Assembly (NCBI RefSeq): GCF_030700285.1
Contig: NZ_JAUYZJ010000016.1
Span: 56,572-120,571, forward strand
Length of the DNA stretch: 64,000 nucleotides
From: Methylobacterium sp. NEAU K
GTDB lineage: Bacteria > Pseudomonadota > Alphaproteobacteria > Rhizobiales > Beijerinckiaceae
Direction: 5' to 3'
Shown: piece after piece, positions 43,919-52,831 of the stretch
How the letters are laid out: each line of letters begins with the position of its first letter
How positions within the stretch are numbered: position 1 is the first letter of the stretch
The notes under the pieces: generated by a model
What the model was told of the DNA's origin: nothing
The model's input: the letters and a program-made list of their open reading frames with translations, nothing else
The model's database searches: none
Made by a program: the position numbers and the translations under genes

Positions 43919-44932
43919 TCAGTCGGGCATTGCCATGAAGCCCGCGAACAGGTCGGGAAGCGGCTCGCCCCTGATCCTGCTCGGCAGGTCGCGGGGATGA
44001 ATGAACTCATCCCGGAACCACGGATAGCGAGCAGGATCGAAGGAGGCGCGCAGCCAGTCGATCACGCGACGCACCCGGCCGATCCGCTCGGAATCGGGAT
44101 GATACGTCAGCCAGATATCCAGGTTGTAGCGCCCGAGATTGTCCACCGGAACGACCTGCGCACCGATGGCAGTCGCGTAGGTCGGCAACAGGCCGATCCC
44201 GGCCCCCTTGGCGATCGCCCAATAATACGCGCTGCTGACGTTGATCTTCAGTGTCACCGGGATGTTCTCGGGAAATCCGGTTAGATCCTTGGCGTATTCC
44301 TCAAGACGGATCGTTTGGCTCGCAGCCTGCACGACGATGCGGTGACGTTCCAGGTCCGCCGGTTCGGAGGGCAGTCCGTAGAGTTGCTCGTAGCCGCGCC
44401 CGGCGTAAGGAATGATGTGCATGCGCCCGAGCTTGACGACCCGCAGGTCTGGGCTCGTCGGCCGTGTCAGCTGGATCGCGACGTCCGCCTCGAGCCTCAG
44501 GACATCCGCGGACTCCATGGCGCAACGCAGATCGACCGTCAGTCGGGGATTGGCCCGCTGGAACTCCACCAGTCGCGGCGCCAGCCAGAATGCGCCGAGG
44601 CCTTCGGTGACCGCGATGCGTACTTCGCCGGCCTCGGCGAAGGGACTTGCCTCGCCCGCGCGGATCAGCCCGAACGCCGCAGCCTCCATGCGGCAGGCCG
44701 AGTCCAGGATGGACTGACCCTCGGCAGTCAAACGGACGCCATCCACGTGGCGGGTGATGAGCGGAGCCCCGATCAGCGCCTCCAGGTCGCCGATCCGCCT
44801 CCGGACCGAATTGATCGAGAGGCCGAGCTTTGCGGCCGCCGAACGGAAGCTCCCGCACCGATGCAGGGTCAGGAACACCCAGACACTATGCCAGTCGGGC
44901 ATCGTGCCGTGGTCGACCTCGACGCGTTCCAT
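43919..44932 (-). CDS. LysR-family transcriptional regulator
   Basis: Regulator of 337 residues (327 from the inner ATG at 44902, [11 protein letters not shown]). The helix-turn-helix reads [23 protein letters not shown], and the effector domain starts around residue 100 ([14 protein letters not shown]). The variant S-I-N-S-V-R-R-R in the recognition helix is typical of a subgroup close to VtlR/LsrB-like regulators only by impression. It diverges from the GNAT operon across 49 bp and lies 29 bp upstream of ureAB on the urease strand, so it could control either. Confidence 0.88.
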   Translation of the reverse strand: MERVEVDHGTMPDWHSVWVFLTLHRCGSFRSAAAKLGLSINSVRRRIGDLEALIGAPLITRHVDGVRLTAEGQSILDSACRMEAAAFGLIRAGEASPFAEAGEVRIAVTEGLGAFWLAPRLVEFQRANPRLTVDLRCAMESADVLRLEADVAIQLTRPTSPDLRVVKLGRMHIIPYAGRGYEQLYGLPSEPADLERHRIVVQAASQTIRLEEYAKDLTGFPENIPVTLKINVSSAYYWAIAKGAGIGLLPTYATAIGAQVVPVDNLGRYNLDIWLTYHPDSERIGRVRRVIDWLRASFDPARYPWFRDEFIHPRDLPSRIRGEPLPDLFAGFMAMPD

Positions 44933-44981
44933 CCGGGGAACACCCCTATTTCAAATTATACACATACAGCCGAAGCGCTAG

Positions 44982-46283
44982 ATGCGAAGTGCTGCAGCGT
45001 CAATCCGTTTCCGAATGACAGGTCATCCGATGACGGTGCACGTTGCTCGATCCCGTTTCGACGCGCGTGACCATGCTCGATTGAGTGTTTCTTCGCTCGC
45101 GCCGGAGCCGCGACATGGGCTCGGTATGATGCAGGTTGGGCGCATCGCCCGACACCTCGTCGTCTTCAGCCCGACTCCGGACGACCTCGGACGGCTCATC
45201 GAGGCTGCACGAGTCGATCTCCCCGATCTCGCACCGCTTGCAACGGTGCAGCGGGTCATATCGGCCAATCCCGACAGCGTGGTCGCGATTGCCCAGCGCC
45301 ATCGGTTCGACGCCGCGGCTCCGCGCGGTGAAGGTTTCATCGCCTGCCTGATGCTCAACGCCGACGGGCTCGCTGCCCTGAAGGCGGGAACGTTCGATGC
45401 CGCTGAGCCGCGCGCAGCCCTCTTGGCGGCCCAGCACGAGCGTCCGGCGGCGATCTATGTCTGGGCGGTCTACGCGCGCCGGCGGCTCGCGGGCGGCGTC
45501 AGTCTCTTCTTCGACCGCCTGTCGAGCCCGCTCTACCAGGGAGTCGACTTCTATGCCCGGGGCGCGACCCGGGAGGGTGCCGGTCTGCTGACCGCACTTG
45601 GCTTCAGGCCCGGCTGCGCGGCGAGCGGTCGGCTCTATCATTTCGCGCGCGCGCCCCTGCCAGACGCGTCGCCCCCCTACGACACCCACCGCCCCGGTAT
45701 GAGCGGCGTCAGTGTCGCCGTCGCGCGCAGCTTCGAGGATCTCGCCCGTGTCATTTCGCTGCGCGCGGCGGTCTACATGGCCGAGCAGGCCTGCCCCTAC
45801 GAGGAGGAGTTCGACGGCAACGACCTCTCGGCCACCCATCTGATCGGCTATGCCGGCGACGAGCCGGCGGGCTGCCTGCGGATCCGGTTTTTCGCCGACT
45901 TCGCCAAGATCGAGCGCCTCGCCGTGCGGGCCGAGTTCCGCAACACCCGCATGGCCTTCGCGCTGGTCCGTGCCGGAATCGAGCTGGCCCGCATCAAGGG
46001 CTATCGCCGCCTGTACGGGCACGCGCAGAAGCGTCTCGTCGGCTTCTGGAGCCGGTTCGGCTTCCGGGTGTTCGAGGGCGCGCAGGAGCTCGTGTTCTCG
46101 GACTTCGACTATGTCGAGATGCTGATGGAGGCGGAGGCTCACCCCCAGGCCATCGGGATCGGCGTCGATCCCTACGTGATCATCCGGCCCGAGGGACGCT
46201 GGCATAAGGCGGGGGTCCTCGACCGGTCACGCGGCCGCGCCGTGACGCGCCCCTCGTTCGACGGCAGGGTGCCGGCGCGATGA
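44982..46283 (+). CDS. Tandem GNAT-fold N-acyltransferase-like protein
   Basis: Protein of up to 433 residues; starts at 45030 (418 aa) and 45126 (386 aa) are also possible and none has a strong ribosome site. The C-terminal half has a canonical GNAT core: G-D-E-P-A-G-C-L-R-I-R-F, then I-E-R-L-A-V-R-A-E-F-R-N-T-R-M-A-F-A-L-V, the acyl-CoA pyrophosphate segment, and F-W-S-R-F-G-F-R-V. The N-terminal half shows a weaker GNAT-like ending (G-A-G-L-L-T-A-L-G-F-R-P-G), suggesting a tandem with a degenerate first domain. The stop overlaps the next gene by 4 nt. Substrate unknown. Confidence 0.8.
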   Translation: MRSAAASIRFRMTGHPMTVHVARSRFDARDHARLSVSSLAPEPRHGLGMMQVGRIARHLVVFSPTPDDLGRLIEAARVDLPDLAPLATVQRVISANPDSVVAIAQRHRFDAAAPRGEGFIACLMLNADGLAALKAGTFDAAEPRAALLAAQHERPAAIYVWAVYARRRLAGGVSLFFDRLSSPLYQGVDFYARGATREGAGLLTALGFRPGCAASGRLYHFARAPLPDASPPYDTHRPGMSGVSVAVARSFEDLARVISLRAAVYMAEQACPYEEEFDGNDLSATHLIGYAGDEPAGCLRIRFFADFAKIERLAVRAEFRNTRMAFALVRAGIELARIKGYRRLYGHAQKRLVGFWSRFGFRVFEGAQELVFSDFDYVEMLMEAEAHPQAIGIGVDPYVIIRPEGRWHKAGVLDRSRGRAVTRPSFDGRVPAR

Positions 46284-46891
46284 TCCGGCACATGAATCCG
46301 GCGTTGTATCGCCGGCCGAGCAGCGTTCCGGTCCTGGTCTTGGTCGACATGCAACAGGAATACGAGATTGCCGGTCGACCCCTCGCGCTGCGGGGGATCG
46401 CCCCGGCCCTGGAGAATTGCCGCCTCGCCCTGGATCATGCCCGGGACAGCGGCATCCCGGTCGCCTATGTGCGCTGGATCGGTGGGCCGCTGTTCCAGGC
46501 GGGGACGCGTTTCGCCCGCTGGATCGAGGGTTTCGAGCCGCATGGCTGCGACATGATCTTCGATCGGGATCGACCGTCCTGCTATGCCAGCCCGGCCTTC
46601 GCGGACGCGATGGAGCGCGGCGGCGCGCGGCTGGTGATCGCGGGTTTCGCCGGCGAGGCGGCCTGCCTCGCCACGACGATCGATGGCTTCCATCGGGGTC
46701 AGGAGGTCACCTTCCTGGCCGACGCTTCGGCCAGTCACGACCTTGAGGACATAGCGGCCGAGGACATCCACCGCACGGTGAGCGCAGTCATGCGCGCCTT
46801 CGCCGATGTCATGGACACGCGATCCTGGATCGCTGGGTCCGCGCCCTTCAAACCCGCGTCAGCCTCTTCGAAACCTTCGGCACGCCAATGA
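46280..46891 (+). CDS. Isochorismatase-like cysteine hydrolase
   Basis: Protein of 203 residues. The catalytic Asp is in L-V-L-V-D-M-Q-Q-E-Y and the nucleophile Cys in F-A-G-E-A-A-C-L-A-T-T-I-D-G-F, the family positions for Asp and Cys. The third triad member is normally Lys; in R-D-R-P-S-C-Y-A-S-P-A-F the corresponding position looks like Arg, which is unusual. Relatives hydrolyse isochorismate, nicotinamide, N-carbamoyl compounds or biuret. Both ends overlap neighbours by 4 nt (46280-46283, 46888-46891), so it is co-translated with the GNAT protein and the small protein. Confidence 0.86.
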   Translation: MIRHMNPALYRRPSSVPVLVLVDMQQEYEIAGRPLALRGIAPALENCRLALDHARDSGIPVAYVRWIGGPLFQAGTRFARWIEGFEPHGCDMIFDRDRPSCYASPAFADAMERGGARLVIAGFAGEAACLATTIDGFHRGQEVTFLADASASHDLEDIAAEDIHRTVSAVMRAFADVMDTRSWIAGSAPFKPASASSKPSARQ

Positions 46892-47106
46892 TCGATTCAG
46901 GCCAGGACGAACGGGACACGGACGGGGTCGGCCCTGGCCACGACGACGCCGCTCTACGCCTCGGACGGCACGCGGTCGGACTGCTTCAGGCCGCCCGTGA
47001 TCTCGGGGATCTGGGCTTGGTCGCGCAGGCCGAAGCTGTGGCCATGGCGGTCGGATTCGCGCTGGCCGCCCGTCTGTCCGACCAGGATGAAACAGCTGAG
47101 GACTAA
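46888..47106 (+). CDS. Small hypothetical protein coupled to the cysteine hydrolase
   Basis: Protein of 72 residues. Its ATG overlaps the stop of the hydrolase gene (ATGA, 46888-46891), the best argument that it is real. After an acidic start, residues 23-66 form a predicted amphipathic Ala/Leu-rich helix (L-R-L-G-R-H-A-V-G-L-L-Q-A-A-R-D-L-G-D) and the C-terminus is acidic. No motif recognised. It may be a binding partner of one of the two enzymes in the operon. Confidence 0.6.
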   Translation: MIDSGQDERDTDGVGPGHDDAALRLGRHAVGLLQAARDLGDLGLVAQAEAVAMAVGFALAARLSDQDETAED

Positions 47107-47121
47107 ACGCGGCTCAGCCGT

Positions 47122-47301
47122 TCAGATCGTTTCGTCATCCCCGGCGGTGAGGCGCATCGCACGCAGCCGCGCCGTGCGCTCGTCGCGCGCCCGCCAATCC
47201 GCTTCGAGGGCCGTCCAGAGCGCGACCGCCTCGGGGCTGATCTGCGGTTCGATCGCTTGGCCGGCCTCGGTTGAGCGATCGGTGTGATCGAAGGCGTCCA
47301 T
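47122..47301 (-). CDS. Small hypothetical protein
   Basis: Protein of 59 residues: ATG at 47301 with GAAGGA upstream, TGA at 47122-47124. It begins M-D-A-F-D-H-T-D-R-S, continues acidic, then has a helical Trp/Arg-rich part (A-L-W-T-A-L-E-A-D-W-R-A-R-D-E-R-T-A-R-L-R) and ends T-A-G-D-D-E-T-I. Third codon positions are strongly G/C as in real genes here. It converges on the 72-residue gene at 46888. Function unknown. Confidence 0.5.
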   Translation of the reverse strand: MDAFDHTDRSTEAGQAIEPQISPEAVALWTALEADWRARDERTARLRAMRLTAGDDETI

Positions 47302-47667
47302 GTCCGGGTATCCTTCGCTTTGAGCTGCAGCCCGGTATCAGCACACCTCTTTGGCAGTCCAGCCTGAAATTGAGGCAGATGCAGTACAGGCTGCCCGCGA
47401 GATCACGCCGGATAGGATGTTTAGCCGATGGGGTCGCTTGCTGTCTTCCATGCAGGGCGAGTCGTACAGCGACGCTCGGACGGACGCCCCGGTCGACACT
47501 GCAAATGCTGAAATGCTCCCGCGATCGAACCGGGCGATCATCGGTTTTTTTCGGTCGGATACAATACTTACGTGTGTTCGATCGAACATATTTGCGAACA
47601 AAATGTTTCGATCATTTTTAGGCGCTATTAAATAAGATCGATTTAAATTTACGGAGAGAAAATACTT
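47302..47667. other. 366-bp low-GC interval with a doubtful small ORF
   Basis: The stretch 47540-47667 is AT-rich. A rightward frame at 47351-47635 (94 residues from a TTG start, opening M-A-V-Q-P-E-I-E-A-D-A) is acidic and protein-like over its first 60 residues, then drifts into AT-rich sequence; it has no ribosome site, so it may be a gene remnant. Nothing else was recognised. Confidence 0.3.
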
Positions 47668-47892
47668 CTAATTAGAATTAATGATTGCGGCAATGATAGA
47701 TTCGACGACGTCGATTTGTCGTTGCACCGCCACGAGCCGCGGCCCCGCGGCTGCGCCGTCGCCGAGCACGAACGTGCCCTTCTGCCGGCGCGAGTCCCGC
47801 AATGTCCGCACGGAGGCGACGATGGTCTGCCGCTCCTCGAGGAGGGCGGCCAGCAACTCGTTCAATCCGTCCAATTCCAGATTCACGGCCAT
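47668..47892 (-). CDS. Small hypothetical helical protein
   Basis: Protein of 74 residues with ATG at 47892 preceded by AGGA at 6-nt spacing. It reads M-A-V-N-L-E-L-D-G-L-N-E-L-L-A-A-L-L-E-E-R, then R-R-Q-K-G-T-F-V-L-G-D-G, ending in another helix V-A-V-Q-R-Q-I-D-V-V-E-S-I-I-A-A-I. Two amphipathic helices with a turn suggest a small helical hairpin or coiled coil. An in-frame extension to 48018 is Arg-rich and unlikely. Function unknown. Confidence 0.5.
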   Translation of the reverse strand: MAVNLELDGLNELLAALLEERQTIVASVRTLRDSRRQKGTFVLGDGAAAGPRLVAVQRQIDVVESIIAAIINSN

Positions 47893-48335
47893 GCGGCGTC
47901 CTGGTTTCTCTTCCGCTCGCGGTATCCGACGTAGCGCGAAACGCCTCGGCGATCGCTGGTCGGCGGAGCTTACGCGCCGGCCGCGCCAAAAATCGAGCCG
48001 TCCACTGCCGTTCGGCACGCGTCGACGGACCGGTCTTCTGGCCCATTTTCGGCCGAGTTGCGACGGTGCCGCTCACGATCAAGCTGGGCTTTACGAGATC
48101 GTACGCCGCGTCCCGCCTCGCCTTCGCCGAGGCGCACCGGTGTCAGGGCGCAGATTGTATGCTAGGGAATGCAATATGGTTGGCGGCACCTTGGCTCGGG
48201 GCGGCGGGGCCTGGCCTCGTCCGCTGCCCGACCTCGATGCGGTCAAGGGTCGATGCCGGAGAGGGCTGGCGGACATTGCACCGGGCCTCGGTCGCGTGAG
48301 GTCGTCGCGTTGCAACAGGGAGGGAGCCGCAGCGG
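47893..48335. other. 443-bp intergenic region upstream of the efflux operon
   Basis: No convincing gene, RNA or repeat was recognised. It should contain the promoter of the rightward RND efflux genes and that of the leftward 74-residue gene; no TetR or MarR regulator gene is present in it. Confidence 0.4.
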
Positions 48336-49523
48336 ATGAGGGTTGAACGGAAACCGCGGCGCTTCCGCGGGCTCGTGACCACGTTCCTGGCGCTCGCCAT
48401 CGTCGCCGGCGGCGCGTATGGCTACACGCGCATCAGCCAGCCTGTCGCCAAGCCGCAGGCGTCCGCGCCGGCACCCGTCCCGGTGACGCTCGGCTCCGTC
48501 GATCAGGGGCCGTTCGCGCTGGTGCTCAACGGCCTCGGCACCGTCCAGGCTTACAATACCGTTCAGGTCCGCACCCGCGTCGACGGTGAGATCCAGCAGG
48601 TCGCCTTCCGCGAGGGGCAGACCGTTCGGAAGGGCGACATCTTGGTGCAGATCGACCCGCGCCCCTACCAGGCGGCCCTGGATCAGGCGAAGGCCAAGAA
48701 GGAGCAGGATACGGCCAACCTCAACAACGCCAAGGCTGATCTTGTCCGCTACACGGGTCTAGGCGCCTACGCGTCAAGGCAGCAGACCGAGACGCAGACC
48801 GCACTGGTCGCCCAGCTGACCGCGCAGGTCGCCTCCGACCAGGCCGCGATCGACAACGCGACCACGCAGGTCGGCTACGCCACGGTCCGCGCGCCGATCG
48901 ACGGCGTCACCGGGTTCCGGCAGGTCGATATCGGTAACATCGTCAACGCGACGGGCCAGTCGGCGATCGTCACGATCACCCAGGTCGAGCCGATCTTCGT
49001 GGTGTTCACGGCGCCGGAGGACCAGCTTCCCCCGATCGTCGCGGCGCTGCGCAAGGGGGATGTGCCGGTCGAGGCCTGGAGTTCAGACAGCCTGACCAAG
49101 CTCGCGGACGGCAAGCTCGCTTTATTCAACAACCAGGTCGACACGGCGACCGGGACGATCCGCCTGAAGGCCGTTTACGAGAACAAGAATCACGCGCTCT
49201 GGCCCGGCCTGTCCGTCTCGACCAAGATGCGGGTCGGCACCGTCGACGTCGCCACGACGGTGCCGGACGATGCCATCCAGCATGGTCCCGACGGCCTGTT
49301 CGCATTCGTGATCGATGAATCCGGCCACGCGCATCAGCGCGTCCTGAAGGCGGGGCGCTCCGAGGCCGGCCGGACACAGGTCCTCGGCGGCGATTTGAAA
49401 CCGGGCGAGCGGGTGGTCACCGGCGGCCAGTACAAGGTCAAGGACGGCAGCCTCGTCGCCGATGCGCACGCAGCGCACACCGCCGACGCGATCGAAGGCC
49501 GGCAGGCCGAGGCCGGCCGCTGA
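48336..49523 (+). CDS. RND efflux periplasmic adaptor (MdtA-like)
   Basis: Membrane-fusion protein of 395 residues. An N-terminal membrane anchor/signal (L-V-T-T-F-L-A-L-A-I-V-A-G-G-A-Y-G-Y) follows a basic start. The lipoyl half-motifs V-R-T-R-V-D-G-E-I-Q-Q-V and V-R-A-P-I-D-G-V-T-G-F flank a helical hairpin (about 115-175, Gln/Ala-rich), followed by beta-barrel and membrane-proximal domains. This is the MdtA/AcrA layout. It links the inner-membrane pump encoded next (49-bp gap) to an outer-membrane channel, which is not encoded nearby. Confidence 0.94.
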   Translation: MRVERKPRRFRGLVTTFLALAIVAGGAYGYTRISQPVAKPQASAPAPVPVTLGSVDQGPFALVLNGLGTVQAYNTVQVRTRVDGEIQQVAFREGQTVRKGDILVQIDPRPYQAALDQAKAKKEQDTANLNNAKADLVRYTGLGAYASRQQTETQTALVAQLTAQVASDQAAIDNATTQVGYATVRAPIDGVTGFRQVDIGNIVNATGQSAIVTITQVEPIFVVFTAPEDQLPPIVAALRKGDVPVEAWSSDSLTKLADGKLALFNNQVDTATGTIRLKAVYENKNHALWPGLSVSTKMRVGTVDVATTVPDDAIQHGPDGLFAFVIDESGHAHQRVLKAGRSEAGRTQVLGGDLKPGERVVTGGQYKVKDGSLVADAHAAHTADAIEGRQAEAGR

Positions 49524-49572
49524 TGGGGTGGAGTTCCGGCGTGGCGGGCCCGAATCCGCGCGGAGTCCGGCT

Positions 49573-52500
49573 ATGAAAGGCGGTATCTCCGCGCCCTTCA
49601 TCCGCTTCCCGGTGGCCACCACGCTGATCATGGTCGGCATCCTGTTCCTCGGGATCGTGGCCTATCCGCTGCTGGGGGTCGCGCCGCTCCCGCAGGTGGA
49701 CTTTCCGACGATCCAGGTCACCGCGCAGCTGCCCGGCGCGAGCCCGGAGACGATGGCGTCCTCTGTGGCGCAGCCCCTGGAACGCCAATTCTCACAGATT
49801 CCGGGCGTCTCGCAGATGACCTCGACGAGCTCGCTCGGGATCTCGTCGATCACCGTGCAGTTCGACCTGAACCGTAACATCGACGCCGCCGCCAACGACA
49901 TCCAGGCTGCGATCAACGCGGCGGGCGGCCAGCTGCCGAAGAATCTTCCGAGCCCGCCGACCTATCGCAAGGTGAATCCGGCCGATTCACCGATCCTGCT
50001 GCTGTCGGCGACGTCCGACAGCCTGCCCCTCACCGAGGTGGACGACGCGGTGGACGTGCAGCTCGCCCAGCGCATCAGCCAGATCTCCGGCGTCGCGCAG
50101 GTCTTCATCGGCGGGCAGCAGAAGCCCGCGGTGCGGATTCAGGTCGATCCGGCCAAGCTCGTGGCCAAGGGCCTGTCGCTGGAGGACGTGCGGACGCCGC
50201 TCTCGCTCACCACGGTCAACAACCCCAAGGGCAGCATCGACGGGGCGAGCCACAGCTACACGATCTATGCCAATGATCAGCTGACCTTGGCGCAGAACTG
50301 GAACGACGTGATCATCGCCTACCGGGACGGCGCGCCCCTGCGGGTACGCGACATCGGGAGCGCGGTGGCCGGACCTGAGGATATCAAGCAGGCGGGCTGG
50401 ACCAACGGCCAGCGCGGCGTGTTCTTGGTGATCTTCAAGCAGCCCGGTGCCAACGTCATCGACACGGTCGACAGCATCAAGGCGCAGCTGCCGCGGATCA
50501 CCGCGACCCTGCCCGCCGCGATCAAGATCGGTATCCTAAGCGACCGCACCCAGACGATCCGGGCCTCGGTGGAGGACGTCCAGTTCACGCTGCTCCTGAC
50601 CATCGCGTTGGTCGTGGCGGTGATCTTCGTTTTCCTACGCAGCTTCTGGGCGACCGTGATCCCGAGCGTGACGGTGCCGCTCGCCCTGCTCGGCGCCTGC
50701 GCGCTGATGTGGCTTGCGGGCTATACGCTCGACAACCTGTCGCTGATGGCCCTGACCATCTCGGTCGGCTTCGTGGTGGACGATGCCATCGTCGTCCTGG
50801 AAAACATCAGCCGCTACATCGAGGAGGGGATGCGGCCCATGGAGGCCGCCTTCAAGGGCGCGGGCGAGATCGGCTTCACCATCGTGTCGATCTCGGTGTC
50901 GCTGATCGCGGTGCTGATCCCGCTGCTGCTGATGGGCGGGATCATCGGCCGCCTGTTCCGCGAATTCGCCGTGGTGCTGTCGATGACGATCGCGGTCTCG
51001 GCCTTCGTCGCGCTGACGCTCACGCCGATGATGGCGGCGCGCCTACTCAAGCCGCACGATGCCGAGCGCCATGGGCGCCTGTACCGGATCAGCGAGGCTG
51101 CCTTCGAGCGGCTGCTGTCGGCCTACGAGAGCGCCCTCGACGTGGCCCTGCGGTTCCGCTTCGTCACGCTGCTGGTGTTCTTCGCCACGCTGGGGCTGAC
51201 GGTGTACCTGTTCGTCGCCATCCCGAAAGGCTTCTTCCCGCAGCAGGACACCGGGCTGATCATCGGCGTTACCGAAGCGGCCCAGGACATCTCGTTCTCC
51301 GCCATGAAGGAGCGCCAGGAGAAGGTCGGGGCCGTGATCCAGGCCGATCCGGCGGTCGCCACGATCGCCATGGTGATCGGCGGCAACGGCGCGGCGCTGA
51401 ACTCGGGCCGGATGTACATCACCCTGAAGCCCCGCGACCAGCGGACGGCGGATGCGTTCCAGGTGATCGGCCGGTTGCGGCCCAAGCTCGAGCGGCTGGA
51501 GGGCGTTCGCGCATTCCTGCAGGCTTCGCAGGATGTGCGGACCGGCGGCCGCACCTCGCGAACGCAGTTCGAATACACGCTGCAGGACCCCGACCTGGTC
51601 GAGCTGAACACCTGGGCGCCGCGCATCCTCGACCGGCTGAAGACGCTTCCCGAGCTGCGCGACGTGGCCACCGACCAGCAGAACCGGGGGACCACCCTGA
51701 CGCTGGCGATCGACCGCGACGCCGCCTCGCGCTACGGCATCACGCCCCAGCTGATCGACGACACGCTCTACGATGCGTTCGGCCAACGGCAGATCGCGCA
51801 GTATTTCACGCAGCTCAACAGCTACCACGTGATCCTCGAAGTGCTCCCGGCGCTTCAAGGCAAGACCGAGAGCCTCGACAGGATCTACATCAAGGCGCCA
51901 ACCGGCGGTGGGCAGGTGCCGCTGGCCGCCTTCGCCCGCTGGACGACGGATCCCGTGGCCCCGCTCTCCGTCAACCATCAGGGTCAGTTCCCGGCGGTGA
52001 CGATCAGCTTCAACCTCGCTCCCGACGTGGCGCTCGGGCAGGCGACGGACGCCATCGCTCGGGCGATGCAGGAACTCCAGGTTCCGCCGACCGTGGTCAC
52101 CGGCTTCCAGGGTACCGCGCAGGCGTTCCAGCAGTCGCTGTCGACGGTCCCGCTGCTGATCCTGGCCGCCCTGTTCGTCGTCTACCTGATCCTCGGCATC
52201 CTCTACGAGAGCTTCATCCACCCGATCACCATCCTCTCGACGCTGCCATCGGCCGGTGTCGGTGCCCTGGCGGTGCTGATGTGGGCGGGCTTCGACTTCA
52301 GCCTGATCGCGCTCATCGGGATCATCCTGCTCATCGGCATCGTGAAGAAGAACGGCATCATGCTGGTCGACTTCGCCATCGTGGCCGAGCGAGAGGAAGG
52401 CTTGGATCCGGAGGCGGCGATCCGGCAGGCGGCCCTGCTGCGGTTCCGCCCGATCCTGATGACTACGATGGCGGCCCTTCTCGGCGGCATCCCGCTGATG

Positions 52501-52722
52501 ATCGCCACCGGGACCGGATCAGAGATCCGGCAGCCGCTCGGCTATGCCATGGTCGGCGGCCTCGCGGTGAGCCAGGTGCTGACGCTGTTCACGACGCCGG
52601 TCATCTACATCTACCTCGACCGGCTGGCCCAGAGATTGTCCTTCCGCGACAAGCCCGATGCGGTCGAGGCGCTCGCGACCGAGGAGGTTCGTGGGCCGCA
52701 AGCGCTGCGCGCGGCGGAGTAG
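49573..52722 (+). CDS. RND efflux inner-membrane pump (MdtB/MdtC-like, HAE1 family)
   Basis: Proton-driven multidrug pump of 1049 residues, the standard HAE1 length. ATG 49573 opens M-K-G-G-I-S-A-P-F-I-R-F-P-V-A-T-T-L. Helix 4 carries the proton-relay aspartates in S-V-G-F-V-V-D-D-A-I-V-V-L-E-N-I-S-R, and the two periplasmic repeats each begin with the usual F-P-x-I-x-V-type segment (F-P-T-I-Q-V-T-A-Q-L-P-G). A single pump gene is present, whereas Mdt systems of enteric bacteria have two, so this one may be homotrimeric. Likely substrates, detergents or drugs, are inferred from the family. Confidence 0.94.
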   Translation: MKGGISAPFIRFPVATTLIMVGILFLGIVAYPLLGVAPLPQVDFPTIQVTAQLPGASPETMASSVAQPLERQFSQIPGVSQMTSTSSLGISSITVQFDLNRNIDAAANDIQAAINAAGGQLPKNLPSPPTYRKVNPADSPILLLSATSDSLPLTEVDDAVDVQLAQRISQISGVAQVFIGGQQKPAVRIQVDPAKLVAKGLSLEDVRTPLSLTTVNNPKGSIDGASHSYTIYANDQLTLAQNWNDVIIAYRDGAPLRVRDIGSAVAGPEDIKQAGWTNGQRGVFLVIFKQPGANVIDTVDSIKAQLPRITATLPAAIKIGILSDRTQTIRASVEDVQFTLLLTIALVVAVIFVFLRSFWATVIPSVTVPLALLGACALMWLAGYTLDNLSLMALTISVGFVVDDAIVVLENISRYIEEGMRPMEAAFKGAGEIGFTIVSISVSLIAVLIPLLLMGGIIGRLFREFAVVLSMTIAVSAFVALTLTPMMAARLLKPHDAERHGRLYRISEAAFERLLSAYESALDVALRFRFVTLLVFFATLGLTVYLFVAIPKGFFPQQDTGLIIGVTEAAQDISFSAMKERQEKVGAVIQADPAVATIAMVIGGNGAALNSGRMYITLKPRDQRTADAFQVIGRLRPKLERLEGVRAFLQASQDVRTGGRTSRTQFEYTLQDPDLVELNTWAPRILDRLKTLPELRDVATDQQNRGTTLTLAIDRDAASRYGITPQLIDDTLYDAFGQRQIAQYFTQLNSYHVILEVLPALQGKTESLDRIYIKAPTGGGQVPLAAFARWTTDPVAPLSVNHQGQFPAVTISFNLAPDVALGQATDAIARAMQELQVPPTVVTGFQGTAQAFQQSLSTVPLLILAALFVVYLILGILYESFIHPITILSTLPSAGVGALAVLMWAGFDFSLIALIGIILLIGIVKKNGIMLVDFAIVAEREEGLDPEAAIRQAALLRFRPILMTTMAALLGGIPLMIATGTGSEIRQPLGYAMVGGLAVSQVLTLFTTPVIYIYLDRLAQRLSFRDKPDAVEALATEEVRGPQALRAAE

Positions 52723-52831
52723 GGCTCCACGCCAAATGTAACCCGCTTCCGGTTGGCGCGGCGGGACGCCGACCCAGTTCACCCGGCCCCGGCCTCGCCC
52801 TGCGAGCCGTTCCGGACGCGAAGGTATCAGG

